Positions 1 through 8,577 of a stretch of 64,000 bases of DNA are shown piece by piece. The DNA lies in assembly GCF_036503815.1 (NCBI RefSeq), contig NZ_AP027764.1, positions 1,116,001-1,180,000 on the forward strand, read 5' to 3'. The stretch's first letter is position 1. Each line of letters opens with the position of its first letter. Source of the DNA: Escherichia coli. GTDB taxonomy: Bacteria > Pseudomonadota > Gammaproteobacteria > Enterobacterales > Enterobacteriaceae. The notes beneath the pieces are model-generated. The model was not told the origin of the DNA and made no database searches. It was given only the letters and a program-made list of their open reading frames with translations. The translations under genes and the position numbers were made by a program.

Positions 1-628
1 ACATACCGGCCAGCTTTCGCCTGCGCAGTTACTGCATCTGGTGGATCGCGGTGAATATGTGATGCATCAGTGGCTGTGGGATCTTTTTCCTGGCGGCAAA
101 GAAAGGCAATTTCTTTATCGTCGGGAAGAACTCCAGGGCGCGTTTCGCTTTTTTGTCCTGTCGCAGGAACGCCCGGCGGAAAGTGAAATGTTCACCATCG
201 AATGCCGGTCATTTGCGCCGGAGCTGCGTACCGGACAATCCCTTTGTTTCAACCTGCGGGCGAATCCAACAGTCTGTAAAGCGGGTAAGCGCCACGATCT
301 GCTGATGGAGGCGAAACGGCAGGTGAGGGGGCAGGCGGAAGGAAGTGATGTCTGGTTGCATCAACAACAGGCGGCGCTGGGCTGGCTGGCTGCGCAGGGA
401 GAGAGAAGTGGTTTTACACTGCTGGATACCTCGGTCGATGCCTACCGACAACAGCAACTGCGGCGGGAAAACTCCCGGCAACTGATCCAGTTCAGTAGCG
501 TGGATTATACGGGGATGCTGACGGTCACCGAGCCAGGGTTATTTCTGCAACGTCTCAGCCTGGGGTATGGCAAAAGCCGGGCGTTCGGCTGCGGTCTGAT
601 GCTGATCAAACCCGGAGCAGAGGCGTGA
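1..628 (+). CDS. cas6e: Cas6e (CasE/Cse3) crRNA endonuclease, 5' end outside window
   Basis: This is the type I-E Cascade subunit that cuts pre-crRNA at the repeat hairpin and stays bound to the crRNA 3' handle. The frame is open to the left edge and about 208 residues are visible, starting HTGQLSPAQLL. From memory of the family only about eight residues are missing, so the internal ATG at 41 is not the start. The VMHQWLWDLFP segment carries the His expected to be catalytic (His20 in K-12). The C-terminal LSLGYGKSRAFGCGLMLI is the glycine-rich Cas6 loop. The sequence differs strongly from the 199-residue K-12 CasE and resembles the variant I know from O157-type strains. Its stop overlaps the GTG start of cas1 by 4 nt, so the two are translationally coupled in one operon. 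Confidence 0.93.
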   Translation, partial: HTGQLSPAQLLHLVDRGEYVMHQWLWDLFPGGKERQFLYRREELQGAFRFFVLSQERPAESEMFTIECRSFAPELRTGQSLCFNLRANPTVCKAGKRHDLLMEAKRQVRGQAEGSDVWLHQQQAALGWLAAQGERSGFTLLDTSVDAYRQQQLRRENSRQLIQFSSVDYTGMLTVTEPGLFLQRLSLGYGKSRAFGCGLMLIKPGAEA

Positions 629-1548
629 CGTTTGTACCACTGAGTCCGATCCCATTAAAAGATCGCACCTCCATGATCTTCCTCCAGTACGGTCAGATCG
701 ACGTACTGGATGGCGCTTTCGTGCTGATCGACAAAACAGGGATCCGCACGCATATTCCGGTGGGATCGGTCGCTTGCATAATGCTCGAACCAGGAACGAG
801 AGTTTCCCACGCGGCGGTGCATCTGGCCGCCACGGTGGGGACACTGCTGGTCTGGGTCGGTGAAGCAGGCGTTCGCGTTTACTCCTCCGGACAACCCGGA
901 GGGGCGCGGGCAGATAAATTACTCTACCAGGCAAAGCTGGCTTTAACGGAAGATCTACGGTTGAAGGTGGTGCGCAAAATGTATGAATTACGTTTTCGTG
1001 AACCACCGCCAGCTCGCCGTTCAGTGGAGCAGCTACGGGGAATTGAGGGAGCCCGAGTACGCCAGACCTATGCATTACTGGCGAAGCAATATGGTGTGAA
1101 ATGGAATGGTCGCAACTACGATCCTAAAGACTGGGAAAAAGGCGATGTTGTGAATCGCTGCATCAGTGCTGCCACATCATGCCTGTACGGTATATCTGAA
1201 GCGGCGGTATTAGCCGCGGGATATGCGCCCGCTATTGGATTTATCCATAGTGGCAAACCGCTTTCATTTGTTTATGACATAGCCGATATCATTAAATTTG
1301 ATTTGGTTGTGCCAAAGGCATTTGAAATAGCGGCGAGGCAACCCGCAGAACCAGATAAAGAAGTCAGGTTGGCCTGTCGCGATATTTTCCGTAGCACTAA
1401 GTTAACGGGCAAATTAATCCCGTTAATTGAGGAAGTCCTTGCCGCCGGTGAAATTGAACCACCACAACCCGCGCCGGATATGTTACCGCCAGCTATCCCG
1501 GAACCTGAAACGCTGGGTGATAGTGGTCACCGGGGGCGCAGCGGATGA
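625..1548 (+). CDS. cas1: Cas1 spacer-acquisition integrase
   Basis: Cas1 is the metal-dependent integrase that, with Cas2, inserts new spacers at the leader end of the array. The 307 residues match the family length (305 in K-12). The expected metal ligands are present at Glu141 (RGIEG), His208 (GFIHSG) and Asp218/Asp221 (VYDIAD), so the enzyme looks active. The start is a GTG overlapping the cas6e stop (GTGA). The C-terminal tail after about residue 280 is proline-rich and is the least conserved part. The end overlaps cas2 by 4 nt (ATGA), giving a coupled cas6e-cas1-cas2 run. The N-terminal half is much closer to K-12 Cas1 than the neighbouring Cas6e is to its K-12 counterpart. Confidence 0.97.
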   Translation: MTFVPLSPIPLKDRTSMIFLQYGQIDVLDGAFVLIDKTGIRTHIPVGSVACIMLEPGTRVSHAAVHLAATVGTLLVWVGEAGVRVYSSGQPGGARADKLLYQAKLALTEDLRLKVVRKMYELRFREPPPARRSVEQLRGIEGARVRQTYALLAKQYGVKWNGRNYDPKDWEKGDVVNRCISAATSCLYGISEAAVLAAGYAPAIGFIHSGKPLSFVYDIADIIKFDLVVPKAFEIAARQPAEPDKEVRLACRDIFRSTKLTGKLIPLIEEVLAAGEIEPPQPAPDMLPPAIPEPETLGDSGHRGRSG

Positions 1549-1838
1549 GCATGGTCGTGGTTGTTACAGAAAATGTCCCGCCGCGCTTACGTGGACGGCT
1601 CGCGATCTGGCTACTGGAAGTGCGTGCTGGTGTTTATGTTGGTGATACATCCAAACGTATTCGGGAGATGATCTGGCAGCAAATCTCCCAACTGGCAGGT
1701 TGCGGAAATGTGGTCATGGCCTGGGCGACCAATACCGAGTCGGGTTTTGAATTTCAGACCTGGGGTGAAAACAGACGTATTCCGGTGGATTTGGATGGGT
1801 TACGGTTGGTTTCGTTTCTTCCTGTTGAGAATCAATAA
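1545..1838 (+). CDS. cas2: Cas2 (CRISPR-associated endoribonuclease-fold protein, type I-E)
   Basis: Cas2 is the structural partner of Cas1 in the Cas1-Cas2 integration complex, a ferredoxin-like fold dimer that sets the spacer length. The 97 residues show the MVVVVTENVPPRLRGRLAIWLLEV start typical of the short I-E Cas2 (CasF/YgbF), followed by a VYVGDTSKRIRE segment and a C-terminal beta strand. The ATG overlaps the cas1 stop by 4 nt. The gene ends about 96 nt before the first repeat, so the array lies directly downstream of the adaptation genes, as usual for E. coli I-E loci. Confidence 0.95.
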   Translation: MSMVVVVTENVPPRLRGRLAIWLLEVRAGVYVGDTSKRIREMIWQQISQLAGCGNVVMAWATNTESGFEFQTWGENRRIPVDLDGLRLVSFLPVENQ

Positions 1839-1934
1839 GTTACCCGTTCTTTAAAAATAAGGAAATGTTTGAATTTAGTTGGTAGATTGTTGATGTGGAA
1901 TAAAATTGTTTAAAAACAGATACGTATGCTTAGT
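1839..1934 (+). promoter_or_regulatory. CRISPR leader
   Basis: This AT-rich stretch of 96 nt lies between cas2 and the first repeat and has no coding potential. In I-E systems this region contains the array promoter and the IHF-guided site of spacer insertion. TAAAAT near 1901 could be a -10 element. The placement and base composition are seen; the function is inferred from the family. Confidence 0.8.
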
Positions 1935-3428
1935 GTGTTCCCCGCGCCAGCGGGGATAAACCGTCCTGGCGACGATGGCGTATCAGGACTACTCCGTGTT
2001 CCCCGCGCCAGCGGGGATAAACCGCGTATACCCCGCTTATTGCTCACGCGGCAGAAGTGTTCCCCGCGCCAGCGGGGATAAACCGAATTTAGTCATTTTG
2101 AAATCCCTTCTGGATATGTGTTCCCCGCGCCAGCGGGGATAAACCGAGGCCGCCGCGTTTGAGTTTGAATGCAGCCGCGTGTTCCCCGCGCCAGCGGGGA
2201 TAAACCGTTAGTGAGGGGATCTCGCTGGAAACCGCAGAAGTGTTCCCCGCGCCAGCGGGGATAAACCGCGGTCCGTTATTGCGCCACGGTTCGGTATCTC
2301 GTGTTCCCCGCGCCAGCGGGGATAAACCCAAAATTTGCCGCGAGTGGTTTCACCCGACGGCGTGTTCCCCGCGCCAGCGGGGATAAACCGGCGTCGAAAA
2401 TCGACGGGATTATCAACGGCACGTGTTCCCCGCGCCAGCGGGGATAAACCGTTAACCGCCAGCGATCGTGCGTCGCCATAGCTGTGTTCCCCGCGCCAGC
2501 GGGGATAAACCGATCGCCGCCATGATCACTTGCCTTTTTTGTTGGTGTTCCCCGCGCCAGCGGGGATAAACCGAGTTACAGCGAGCGTATGATGAAAATG
2601 AAGTTGTGTTCCCCGCGCCAGCGGGGATAAACCGCCCATAACTGACACGCAGTGGCGCTACCGTGAGTGTTCCCCGCGCCAGCGGGGATAAACCGATAAT
2701 GTTTCGTTTTTTAAGGTTCCCCAGTCGGTGTTCCCCGCGCCAGCGGGGATAAACCGTCTGGGCCGGATTCGATCCCGCGCGTACTGGAGTGTTCCCCGCG
2801 CCAGCGGGGATAAACCGGCAGGAATGCTCCGGTCTGTGTTCGATAAATTGTGTTCCCCGCGCCAGCGGGGATAAACCGGCGTACTTAGACGCTGGAATGC
2901 TCAGCGCGGGCGTGTTCCCCGCGCCAGCGGGGATAAACCGGTGCTAGCAGTGGCGGGGAACCCCGGGTAGTTGTGTTCCCCGCGCCAGCGGGGATAAAGC
3001 GTTGTTATTATTGAAATTTATACCTATTGTCGCGTGTTCCCCGCGCCAGCGGGGATAAACCGCTGACAGGCGGACAGCGGCGCGGGGCTACCCAGTGTTC
3101 CCCGCGCCAGCGGGGATAAACCGGGATTCATTCGATTCAATAGCGTTCGGCATTGGTGTTCCCCGCGCCAGCGGGGATAAACCGGCGCGGCGGTATACGC
3201 TGGGTACAGCGAAGCCGTGTTCCCCGCGCCAGCGGGGATAAACCGGCCTCTTTTGAGAGAGGCGGCCAGGAGCTCAAGTGTTCCCCGCGCCAGCGGGGAT
3301 AAACCGAAATGAACATTAAAAATATTATTTTCAGCGCAGTGTTCCCCGCGCCAGCGGGGATAAACCGCTCTCGGTTCTGGGGTACTGTTACCCATAACTG
3401 AGCTCCCCCGCGTCAGTGGGGGAACTCC
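1935..3428 (+). CRISPR. Type I-E CRISPR array: 24 repeats plus one degenerate terminal repeat, 24 spacers
   Basis: A 29-nt repeat beginning GTGTTCCCCGCGCCAGCGG and ending GGATAAACCG recurs every 61 nt from 1935 to 3367, with 32-nt spacers. The single exception is a 33-nt spacer at 2879-2911, which shifts the later repeats by one base. Repeat 7 (2301-2329) ends in C instead of G, and repeat 18 (2973-3001) has AAAGCG for AAACCG. A 25th, strongly diverged repeat (3400-3428, beginning GAGCTCCCCCGCGTC) closes the array, as is usual at the leader-distal end. The inner CCCCGC-GCGGGG palindrome is the Cas6e hairpin. With the leader next to cas2, transcription runs on the plus strand. No spacer was recognised by eye. 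Confidence 0.98.
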
Positions 3429-3449
3429 CAGCTCCCATTTTCAAACGCC

Positions 3450-4487
3450 TCATGACGCCTTCGCCAGTTCCTTCACCAGCGGTAGCATTATCCGCATAAC
3501 GTCACGGCAGCGACGTTCTATTCTTCCAGGAAGCGCCTTATCAATATGCTGTTGATTATCAAGCCTTACATCATGCCAGCTATTTCCCGCCGGGAAGGCC
3601 GGTGTTTTTGCGCGTTGCTGATAACCATCCTTATTTCCAAGATTCCAGTTGGTCGCCTCCACCGAAAGTACCGCAATACCGGCTTTGTCGAAAACTTCTG
3701 CATCGTTACAACACCCGGTGCCTTTCGGATAGTTTTTATTCAAACCTGGATTTGTTGTCGCTGCAATCCCATGATTACGCGCAATTGCCAGCGCTCGATC
3801 ACGGGTTAATTTCCTGACAGCTTCTGGTGTATTTACGCCACTATTAAAATACAATTTATCGCCAACAATTAAGTTATCGAGATTAATCACCAGCAGCGTA
3901 TTTTTCTTTTCAGTATCGCTCATGCGCTTGAGTAAATTCTCAGCGCCTAATTTCCCTTCTTCTTCTCCACTGGTTGCTACAAAACGAATACCATACTCGG
4001 TAGGCGTATTTTTCAGACGTTCAGCCAGTTCCAGCATGACACCTAAACCTGCGGCGTTATCATCCATTCCTTGTAACGTCAGCCCGCCGAGATTGGCATC
4101 GGCGTCGGCATCGCTCAGTGGAGCGTACGTATCAAGATGCGCCATAATAATGATCTGCTGCGGCGCTTTGCCTTCATGAGCGGCAATCACCGTACTTCCC
4201 GTCACGTTGTGCCAGTTTTTGCGGTTATCGCGGGCGGTGTAAATATATCGGCTATTAAATGTCCGAATATCACTGCGATAACCCATCTGTTGAAACTGTT
4301 GGCGAATATAATCAGCAGATAACATTTCTGCAGGAGTTCCGGTCATGCGTCCCGGAAAGAAAGTAGCAATATGTCGTGCCTGTGTATTAGCAAAATCACC
4401 AGGTTTAGGTGACGAGGCGTGTACGGGGAGAATAAAGCATACGCCGAGCGCCAGGGCAGCGGTACGGTGGCGCAATGCGGAAAACAT
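3450..4487 (-). CDS. iap: Iap, periplasmic aminopeptidase (alkaline phosphatase isozyme conversion)
   Basis: Iap is an exported M28-family zinc aminopeptidase that removes the N-terminal arginine from alkaline phosphatase and so produces its isozymes. The 345 residues equal the K-12 length. A signal peptide of about 24 residues precedes ASSPKPG. M28 metal ligands are visible as His117/Asp119 in MAHLDT, Asp142 in GMDDN, the catalytic Glu pair near 175-176 in TSGEEEG, and a later Asp in INLDN. The gene is convergent with the CRISPR array; its 3' end lies about 20 nt from the degenerate terminal repeat, the standard E. coli arrangement. Confidence 0.96.
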   Translation of the reverse strand: MFSALRHRTAALALGVCFILPVHASSPKPGDFANTQARHIATFFPGRMTGTPAEMLSADYIRQQFQQMGYRSDIRTFNSRYIYTARDNRKNWHNVTGSTVIAAHEGKAPQQIIIMAHLDTYAPLSDADADANLGGLTLQGMDDNAAGLGVMLELAERLKNTPTEYGIRFVATSGEEEGKLGAENLLKRMSDTEKKNTLLVINLDNLIVGDKLYFNSGVNTPEAVRKLTRDRALAIARNHGIAATTNPGLNKNYPKGTGCCNDAEVFDKAGIAVLSVEATNWNLGNKDGYQQRAKTPAFPAGNSWHDVRLDNQQHIDKALPGRIERRCRDVMRIMLPLVKELAKAS

Positions 4488-4662
4488 AGTGAGTCCTTAA
4501 ATACCATGCAAATTTTTTTACCGCCATAGTATGAAACTGCCGCTGCGCTAAAACAATTTCAAATCTTCCTAAACGCCCGAAATCCGGTGCCTTAAGCACT
4601 TTTTGATATTAGCTTTGCCAAATCGTTATTCCGTTAAGGAACTACTCATTCTAATTGGTAAT

Positions 4663-4691
4663 TTCATTCGTTCTCTTACGCTCCCTATAGT
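4663..4691 (+). promoter_or_regulatory. Predicted cysDNC promoter
   Basis: TTCATT (4663-4668) and TATAGT (4686-4691) are separated by 17 bp, about 50 bp before the cysD ATG. The 250-bp iap-cysD gap is AT-rich upstream of this. cysDNC is known to be activated by CysB with N-acetylserine, whose binding region would lie just upstream (about 4600-4660). The promoter was read by eye, and the CysB site is inferred from knowledge of the regulon. Confidence 0.5.
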
Positions 4692-4738
4692 CGAAACATC
4701 TGATGGCAAGAAAATAGCGGTATTGCAAAGGAACGGTT

Positions 4739-5647
4739 ATGGATCAAAAACGACTTACTCACCTGCGGCAACTGGAGGCGGAAAGCATCCACATTATTCG
4801 TGAGGTGGCGGCAGAATTCTCAAATCCGGTGATGCTCTACTCTATCGGTAAAGATTCCAGCGTCATGCTGCATCTGGCGCGCAAGGCGTTTTATCCGGGT
4901 ACGCTGCCTTTCCCTCTGCTGCATGTTGATACTGGCTGGAAATTCCGCGAGATGTATGAGTTTCGCGATCGTACGGCTAAAGCCTATGGCTGCGAGTTGC
5001 TGGTGCATAAAAACCCGGAAGGCGTGGCGATGGGGATTAATCCATTCGTACACGGCAGCGCAAAACATACCGATATTATGAAAACCGAAGGTTTGAAGCA
5101 GGCGTTGAACAAGTACGGTTTTGATGCCGCCTTCGGTGGCGCACGTCGTGACGAAGAGAAATCCCGCGCTAAGGAGCGAATCTACTCTTTCCGTGACCGC
5201 TTCCATCGCTGGGACCCGAAAAATCAGCGCCCGGAGCTGTGGCACAACTACAACGGGCAAATTAACAAAGGCGAAAGTATCCGCGTTTTCCCGCTCTCTA
5301 ACTGGACCGAGCAGGATATCTGGCAATACATCTGGCTGGAAAATATCGACATTGTCCCGCTGTATCTCGCTGCTGAACGTCCGGTTCTGGAACGCGACGG
5401 TATGTTGATGATGATTGATGACAACCGTATCGACCTGCAACCGGGCGAAGTGATTAAAAAACGGATGGTGCGTTTCCGTACGCTGGGCTGCTGGCCGCTG
5501 ACCGGCGCGGTGGAGTCAAATGCGCAAACACTGCCGGAAATCATCGAAGAGATGCTGGTTTCCACCACCAGTGAACGTCAGGGGCGCGTGATTGACCGCG
5601 ACCAGGCGGGATCCATGGAGCTGAAAAAACGTCAGGGGTATTTTTAA
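4739..5647 (+). CDS. cysD: Sulfate adenylyltransferase subunit 2
   Basis: CysD is the catalytic subunit of ATP sulfurylase and forms adenosine 5'-phosphosulfate from ATP and sulfate in the cytoplasm, driven by GTP hydrolysis in CysN. The 302 residues match K-12. The PP-loop SIGKDSS sits at residues 35-41, and the adenylyl-transfer core continues to about residue 240. The ATG at 4739 has AAAGGAACGG just upstream. cysN starts 1 nt after the stop, so cysD, cysN and cysC form one assimilatory-sulfate operon. Confidence 0.98.
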   Translation: MDQKRLTHLRQLEAESIHIIREVAAEFSNPVMLYSIGKDSSVMLHLARKAFYPGTLPFPLLHVDTGWKFREMYEFRDRTAKAYGCELLVHKNPEGVAMGINPFVHGSAKHTDIMKTEGLKQALNKYGFDAAFGGARRDEEKSRAKERIYSFRDRFHRWDPKNQRPELWHNYNGQINKGESIRVFPLSNWTEQDIWQYIWLENIDIVPLYLAAERPVLERDGMLMMIDDNRIDLQPGEVIKKRMVRFRTLGCWPLTGAVESNAQTLPEIIEEMLVSTTSERQGRVIDRDQAGSMELKKRQGYF

Positions 5648-5648
5648 G

Positions 5649-7076
5649 ATGAACACCGTACTTGCACAACAAATCGCCAATGAAGGCGGCGTCGAAGCCT
5701 GGATGATTGCGCAACAACATAAAAGCCTGCTGCGTTTTCTGACCTGTGGTAGCGTCGATGACGGCAAAAGTACCCTGATTGGTCGCCTGCTGCACGATAC
5801 CCGCCAAATCTACGAAGATCAGCTCTCATCACTGCATAACGACAGTAAACGTCACGGCACCCAGGGCGAAAAACTGGATCTGGCCCTGCTGGTGGACGGC
5901 CTGCAAGCTGAGCGTGAACAGGGCATCACCATTGATGTGGCTTACCGCTATTTCTCCACCGAGAAGCGTAAATTTATAATCGCCGATACCCCTGGGCACG
6001 AGCAGTACACCCGCAATATGGCGACTGGCGCATCGACATGCGAACTGGCGATCTTACTGATCGATGCCCGTAAAGGCGTGCTCGATCAAACGCGTCGTCA
6101 CAGTTTTATCTCCACGCTGTTGGGTATCAAACATCTGGTCGTGGCGATCAACAAAATGGATCTGGTGGATTACAGCGAAGAGACGTTCACCCGCATTCGT
6201 GAAGATTATCTGACCTTTGCCGAGCAGTTGCCGGGTAATCTGGATATTCGCTTTGTGCCGCTCTCCGCGCTGGAAGGCGACAACGTGGCTTCGCAAAGTG
6301 AAAGTATGCCGTGGTACAGCGGTCCGACACTGCTCGAAGTGCTGGAAACCGTGGAAATCCAGCGAGTGGTGGATGCTCAGCCAATGCGCTTTCCGGTGCA
6401 GTACGTTAACCGCCCGAATCTCGATTTTCGTGGCTACGCCGGAACGCTGGCATCCGGTCGCGTGGAAGTCGGGCAACGTGTCAAAGTGCTGCCCTCTGGT
6501 GTGGAATCAAACGTCGCGCGGATCGTGACCTTTGATGGCGATCGCGAAGAAGCCTTTGCCGGAGAAGCGATCACCCTGGTGCTGACGGATGAGATCGACA
6601 TCAGCCGTGGCGATCTGCTGCTGGCGGCAGACGAAGCGTTACCGGCTGTGCAGAGCGCGTCGGTGGATGTGGTATGGATGGCGGAACAGCCGCTTTCCCC
6701 GGGCCAGAGTTACGACATCAAAATTGCCGGTAAGAAGACGCGTGCTCGTGTTGATGGTATTCGCTATCAGGTTGATATCAATAACCTTACCCAACGCGAA
6801 GTTGAAAACCTGCCGCTGAACGGCATTGGTTTGGTGGATCTCACTTTTGACGAGCCGCTGGTGTTAGATCGTTATCAGCAAAACCCGGTTACTGGTGGTC
6901 TGATTTTTATCGATCGCCTGAGCAATGTGACCGTGGGTGCCGGTATGGTGCACGAGCCAGTTAGCCAGGCTACTGCTGCGGCATCTGAATTCAGTGCATT
7001 CGAACTGGAATTGAATGCCCTGGTCCGTCGTCATTTCCCGCACTGGGGTGCGCGCGATTTACTGGGAGATAAATAA
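5649..7076 (+). CDS. cysN: Sulfate adenylyltransferase subunit 1 (GTPase)
   Basis: CysN is the EF-Tu-like GTPase subunit that couples GTP hydrolysis to APS synthesis by CysD. The 475 residues show all G motifs: P-loop GSVDDGKST at 34-42, DTPGH at 113-117 and NKMD at 168-171. Beta-barrel domains follow, as in translational GTPases. It lies 1 nt after cysD and shares one base with the cysC start, which indicates tight coupling. Length and motifs are unchanged from K-12. Confidence 0.98.
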   Translation: MNTVLAQQIANEGGVEAWMIAQQHKSLLRFLTCGSVDDGKSTLIGRLLHDTRQIYEDQLSSLHNDSKRHGTQGEKLDLALLVDGLQAEREQGITIDVAYRYFSTEKRKFIIADTPGHEQYTRNMATGASTCELAILLIDARKGVLDQTRRHSFISTLLGIKHLVVAINKMDLVDYSEETFTRIREDYLTFAEQLPGNLDIRFVPLSALEGDNVASQSESMPWYSGPTLLEVLETVEIQRVVDAQPMRFPVQYVNRPNLDFRGYAGTLASGRVEVGQRVKVLPSGVESNVARIVTFDGDREEAFAGEAITLVLTDEIDISRGDLLLAADEALPAVQSASVDVVWMAEQPLSPGQSYDIKIAGKKTRARVDGIRYQVDINNLTQREVENLPLNGIGLVDLTFDEPLVLDRYQQNPVTGGLIFIDRLSNVTVGAGMVHEPVSQATAAASEFSAFELELNALVRRHFPHWGARDLLGDK

Positions 7077-7681
7077 TGGCGCTGCATGACGAAAACGTCG
7101 TCTGGCATAGCCATCCGGTCACAGTGCAACAACGCGAGCAACACCACGGTCATCGTGGTGTAGTGCTGTGGTTTACCGGCCTCTCCGGGTCCGGTAAATC
7201 CACGGTCGCCGGGGCGCTGGAGGAGGCGTTACATAACCTTGGTGTCAGTACGTATTTGCTGGATGGCGACAACGTCCGCCACGGCTTATGCAGCGATCTC
7301 GGTTTTAGCGATGCCGATCGTAAAGAGAATATCCGTCGCGTCGGTGAAGTGGCGAATTTAATGGTTGAAGCTGGACTGGTGGTGCTGACCGCGTTTATCT
7401 CGCCACACCGCGCCGAACGCCAGATGGTTCGCGAACGCGTAGGAGAAGGGCGTTTTATCGAAGTGTTTGTCGATACGCCGCTGGCGATTTGCGAGGCCCG
7501 CGATCCAAAAGGCTTATATAAGAAAGCACGTGCCGGTGAACTGCGTAACTTTACGGGAATAGATTCCGTTTACGAAGCACCTGAATCGGCAGAAATTCAT
7601 CTCAATGGTGAACAATTAGTAACAAATTTGGTACAGCAATTATTAGATCTGTTGAGACAGAACGATATTATCAGATCCTGA
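7076..7681 (+). CDS. cysC: Adenylylsulfate (APS) kinase
   Basis: CysC phosphorylates APS at the 3' hydroxyl to make PAPS, the second activation step before PAPS reductase. The 201 residues carry the P-loop GLSGSGKST (35-43) and the FISPHRAER segment with Ser109, the residue known to form the phospho-enzyme. The ATG uses the last A of the cysN stop. No terminator is obvious in the 49 nt before ygbE, although the stretch CCGGGTTTCCATGCCCGG (7689-7706) can form a small hairpin. Confidence 0.98.
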   Translation: MALHDENVVWHSHPVTVQQREQHHGHRGVVLWFTGLSGSGKSTVAGALEEALHNLGVSTYLLDGDNVRHGLCSDLGFSDADRKENIRRVGEVANLMVEAGLVVLTAFISPHRAERQMVRERVGEGRFIEVFVDTPLAICEARDPKGLYKKARAGELRNFTGIDSVYEAPESAEIHLNGEQLVTNLVQQLLDLLRQNDIIRS

Positions 7682-7730
7682 GACACCACCGGGTTTCCAT
7701 GCCCGGTCCGTCAAAGTTACAGGATCAAAT

Positions 7731-8054
7731 ATGCGTAATAGCCATAACATTACACTAACAAATAACGACAGCCTTACTGAGGATGAAGAAACCACATGGT
7801 CACTGCCAGGTGCTGTGGTTGGTTTTGTCTCCTGGTTATTTGCGCTGGCGATGCCGATGTTGATTTATGGCTCTAACACGCTGTTCTTCTTTATCTACAC
7901 CTGGCCTTTCTTTCTGGCACTGATGCCTGTCGCGGTGGTGGTGGGGATTGCGCTGCATTCATTGATGGACGGAAAGCTACGCTACAGTATTGTTTTCACC
8001 CTGGTGACAGTCGGCATTATGTTTGGCGCACTGTTTATGTGGCTACTGGGCTAA
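7731..8054 (+). CDS. ygbE: YgbE, small inner-membrane protein (DUF3561)
   Basis: This protein of 107 residues has an acidic, soluble N-terminus (about residues 1-27, rich in Asn, Thr and Glu). Three hydrophobic segments follow (roughly 28-46, 48-71 and 83-106), so it is an integral membrane protein. Its function is not known to me. It sits 49 nt after cysC in the same direction and may be read from the cys operon. A good ATG follows ACAGGATCAAAT. Confidence 0.9.
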   Translation: MRNSHNITLTNNDSLTEDEETTWSLPGAVVGFVSWLFALAMPMLIYGSNTLFFFIYTWPFFLALMPVAVVVGIALHSLMDGKLRYSIVFTLVTVGIMFGALFMWLLG

Positions 8055-8247
8055 TTTGTACTTTCCCGTCTCCTCTGTTCATAATTCAAACCGTAACGAA
8101 TAATGAGATTATGTTCTGCACGCCCTGGGTATACGTAACAATGGACAAATGTGGTACATTTGCCCGCGTTGTCGCGGTATCCCCAACAGAGGATGTAGAG
8201 TCGTCTTCGGATGCATGGGATGATGATGCCGTTTTTCAGGGGGCAGG

Positions 8248-8559
8248 ATGGGTAAACTAACGCTGCTGTTGCTGGCTATTCTGGTCTGGTTACAGTATTC
8301 GCTGTGGTTCGGTAAGAACGGTATACATGACTATACCCGCGTCAATGATGATGTGGCGGCACAGCAAGCTACAAACGCGAAACTTAAAGCGCGAAACGAT
8401 CAACTTTTTGCCGAAATTGACGATCTCAATGGCGGCCAGGAGGCGCTCGAAGAGCGTGCGCGTAATGAACTCAGCATGACCAGGCCGGGCGAAACTTTTT
8501 ATCGTCTGGTGCCTGACGCGTCGAAACGCGCACAGTCTGCGGGGCAAAACACTCGATAA
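8248..8559 (+). CDS. ftsB: FtsB, cell-division divisome protein
   Basis: FtsB is a bitopic inner-membrane protein that forms the FtsQLB complex and relays the activation signal for septal peptidoglycan synthesis. The 103 residues have a membrane helix at about 4-21, directly followed by a periplasmic coiled coil (about 29-70: ATNAKLKARNDQLFAEIDDL). The short tail contains NELSMTRPGETFYRLV. The start ATG at 8248 follows GGGGGCAGG. It heads the run ftsB-ispD-ispF-truD-surE-pcm-nlpD-rpoS. The 193-bp gap upstream probably holds its promoter. Confidence 0.97.
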   Translation: MGKLTLLLLAILVWLQYSLWFGKNGIHDYTRVNDDVAAQQATNAKLKARNDQLFAEIDDLNGGQEALEERARNELSMTRPGETFYRLVPDASKRAQSAGQNTR

Positions 8560-8577
8560 ATCAGCCCGGGAATTAAC

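Noticed and set aside
41..628. Shortened cas6e starting at the internal ATG
   Set aside because: The frame is open to the left edge and the residues before the ATG match the family, so the gene is cut by the window and not truncated.
2089..3395. Minus-strand open frames with repeated proline-, arginine- and tryptophan-containing peptides
   Set aside because: They are translations of the CRISPR repeats and spacers; the repeated peptide follows the 61-nt period.
4603..4803. Possible small gene overlapping the cysD start
   Set aside because: It runs through the promoter and ribosome site of cysD in another frame and has no ribosome site of its own.
8039..8260. 73-codon open frame between ygbE and ftsB
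   Set aside because: It overlaps both genes' ends and has no similarity or ribosome site; the gap is better explained as the ftsB promoter region.
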